A DNA stretch of 64,000 bases. It comes from a virus. Shown here one piece after another: positions 63,901 to 64,000 of the stretch. Each line of letters starts with the position of its first letter. The first letter of the stretch is position 1. The DNA lies in IMG/VR virus record IMGVR_UViG_3300007512_001108, positions 1 through 64,000 of that record; one strand, given 5' to 3'. The notes beneath the pieces were generated by a model, which was not told where the DNA came from, did no database searches, and saw nothing but the letters and a program-made list of their open reading frames with translations. The position numbers and the translations under genes were made by a program.

Positions 63901-64000
63901 GGGCCACCTTCGTGTTGGAAATAATGATAACTTGCTTTAAACAAAAATCCACCAGTTGCTTCTGTGTAGACATTTCTTTTATTTTCTTTTACCCATAGTC
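60954..64000 (-). CDS. Large DUF4815-like structural protein, 5' end beyond window
   Basis: Reading frame open to the window edge (an ATG at 63995 is in frame, but the frame continues past it). At least 1014 codons. LANVLDFRHIKPEFPEDP, TYYLSRIDKVVL, DVIKGVDALVPKVPADTESLMTLYTLTIPAYTHNPEDVGIKFVDNKRHTMKDLGKIENRVNDLEYFTTLSLLENE match my memory of the DUF4815 family of marine T4-like virion proteins. The rest is beta-rich with a central FFDGVNVDAHCS. Probably a baseplate or fibre-base protein. Confidence 0.75.
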   Translation of the reverse strand, partial: LWVKENKRNVYTEATGGFLFKASYHYFQHEGGPGPFTVDSYSANGFTYGNIPLYTSKNLKKTYSLANVLDFRHIKPEFPEDPIDWNTFTIENTSRIPDTRTRSSIKTNYTYYLSRIDKVVLKNSLNGDVAFDVIKGVDALVPKVPADTESLMTLYTLTIPAYTHNPEDVGIKFVDNKRHTMKDLGKIENRVNDLEYFTTLSLLENEIDSRVIYSVDSTTDPAFKNGILVDGFKGHNIGDVSHVDYSCSIDYEKGHLRPSFVPVNVGLEFASIPDNLELSSDGLITYKNKEAVSYIEQPSSSTTIQANPFAVANWLGTVSMESPTINWFDTSSRPIVKVNSQGENDNWKVSTVNSLRGFGTQWNDWNTNWYGVDVVDDLDDRRGKSFLSQARVKDTGVPVVRNRNETNVSSVTRDTSTTREEKNRIGLSNKFLPDHIQKVIGSKVIDVSVIPFIESQGITLNAYGLKPNTGVNCFFDGVNVDAHCSTGGIISGPFITDANGKLGDILFTIPSNTFESGEKIFRFIDDTNGKLTNATTCSDGILYANGASNNREGNILSTRPALLRRQTVKSEQIIKNPYMRRKSLDISKYTNWIDPLSQIFYVDEVSHPKGLFLESVDLYFSDIDSSIPVKVDIRPTINGVPSPSLVVPFSEVWKSGVTYDSSSGVNAENFKFGSYVYLEPGEYALSVSANSGNYKLHVGEVGEDAIDGLERISLPIHSGPLFKPTNSREAEPDSMINLKYKINRCSFKGVNSSKTLKLQHKTQGSNVVIDEYQLNHSTVVPSGTSVTNTAVFDSNTNIISGKSNTAISSSTLLADTAPTTDSFEITLASDTSSEITDVSPVLDAKYLNFVCVENKVNNKLSSTDGTDNDESNAFGSASGSIAKYITRRVTLEDDFEAKNLKVFLDLNQQGAGGDDVNIEVYTKFTSKSDETDFNDKGYVKMDVENSSDQFVSENEFDFREVSYTLPTDSIPTEDVDRIKSFAIKICMYRRINDDGTPVSVVPVVKDLRVVALDS

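Overview
The window is a 64 kb stretch of an AT-rich, T4-like myovirus genome. Every gene I can support lies on the minus strand, so transcription runs from high to low coordinates. Gene content and order match the core of marine T4-like phages (the cyanophage and pelagiphage branch): neck genes 13-14-15, terminase 16-17, sheath and tube 18-19, portal 20, prohead core, 21-22-23, uvsY, dCMP deaminase, uvsW, late sigma factor 55, 47-46, RNase H, clamp 45, clamp loader 44-62, regA. The host cannot be fixed from this window. Low GC and glycine/threonine-rich fibre proteins fit an AT-rich marine bacterium, but no host-specific metabolic gene is present.

Layout, high to low coordinates: (a) 47.2-64 kb, a fibre and adhesin region. 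It holds a partial DUF4815-like structural protein, a 63-residue coiled coil, two giant fibre proteins of 1355 and 1173 residues that share modules, a stand-alone copy of a fibre C-terminal domain, a beta-helix spike-like protein and a LamG-like protein. (b) 32.5-47.2 kb, neck, packaging, tail and head genes, with T4-type late promoters (AGTATAAATA) before 18, 19, 22 and 23 and a strong terminator after 23. (c) 16.4-32.5 kb, recombination, late transcription and replication genes. Two DNA methyltransferases flank gene 46. GDP-mannose 4,6-dehydratase and a GDP-fucose-synthase-like gene sit between 45 and 44, a GroES-like co-chaperonin between 44 and 62, and a sugar epimerase between 62 and regA. 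(d) 5.3-16.4 kb, eleven tightly coupled glycan genes: five to six glycosyltransferases, two SAM methyltransferase-like proteins, two DegT-family PLP enzymes (one with the lysine-to-histidine change of 3-dehydratases), a short UDP-sugar dehydrogenase and a DUF6165-like protein. (e) 0-5.3 kb, a small structural protein, a 1412-residue repeat-built adhesin with a collagen-like start, and a dUTPase cut by the window edge.

How it works together: genes 46/47, UvsW, UvsY, RNase H and 45/44/62 support recombination-dependent replication. gp55 with the gp45 clamp should drive the late promoters before the head and tail genes. The glycan genes could make nucleotide-activated deoxysugars (GDP-4-keto-6-deoxymannose derivatives) and assemble them. 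No predicted enzyme here is membrane-bound and I see no flippase or polymerase, so the acceptor is unknown: a virion protein, phage DNA or a host surface glycan. This interleaved glycan system is the most interesting part of the window.
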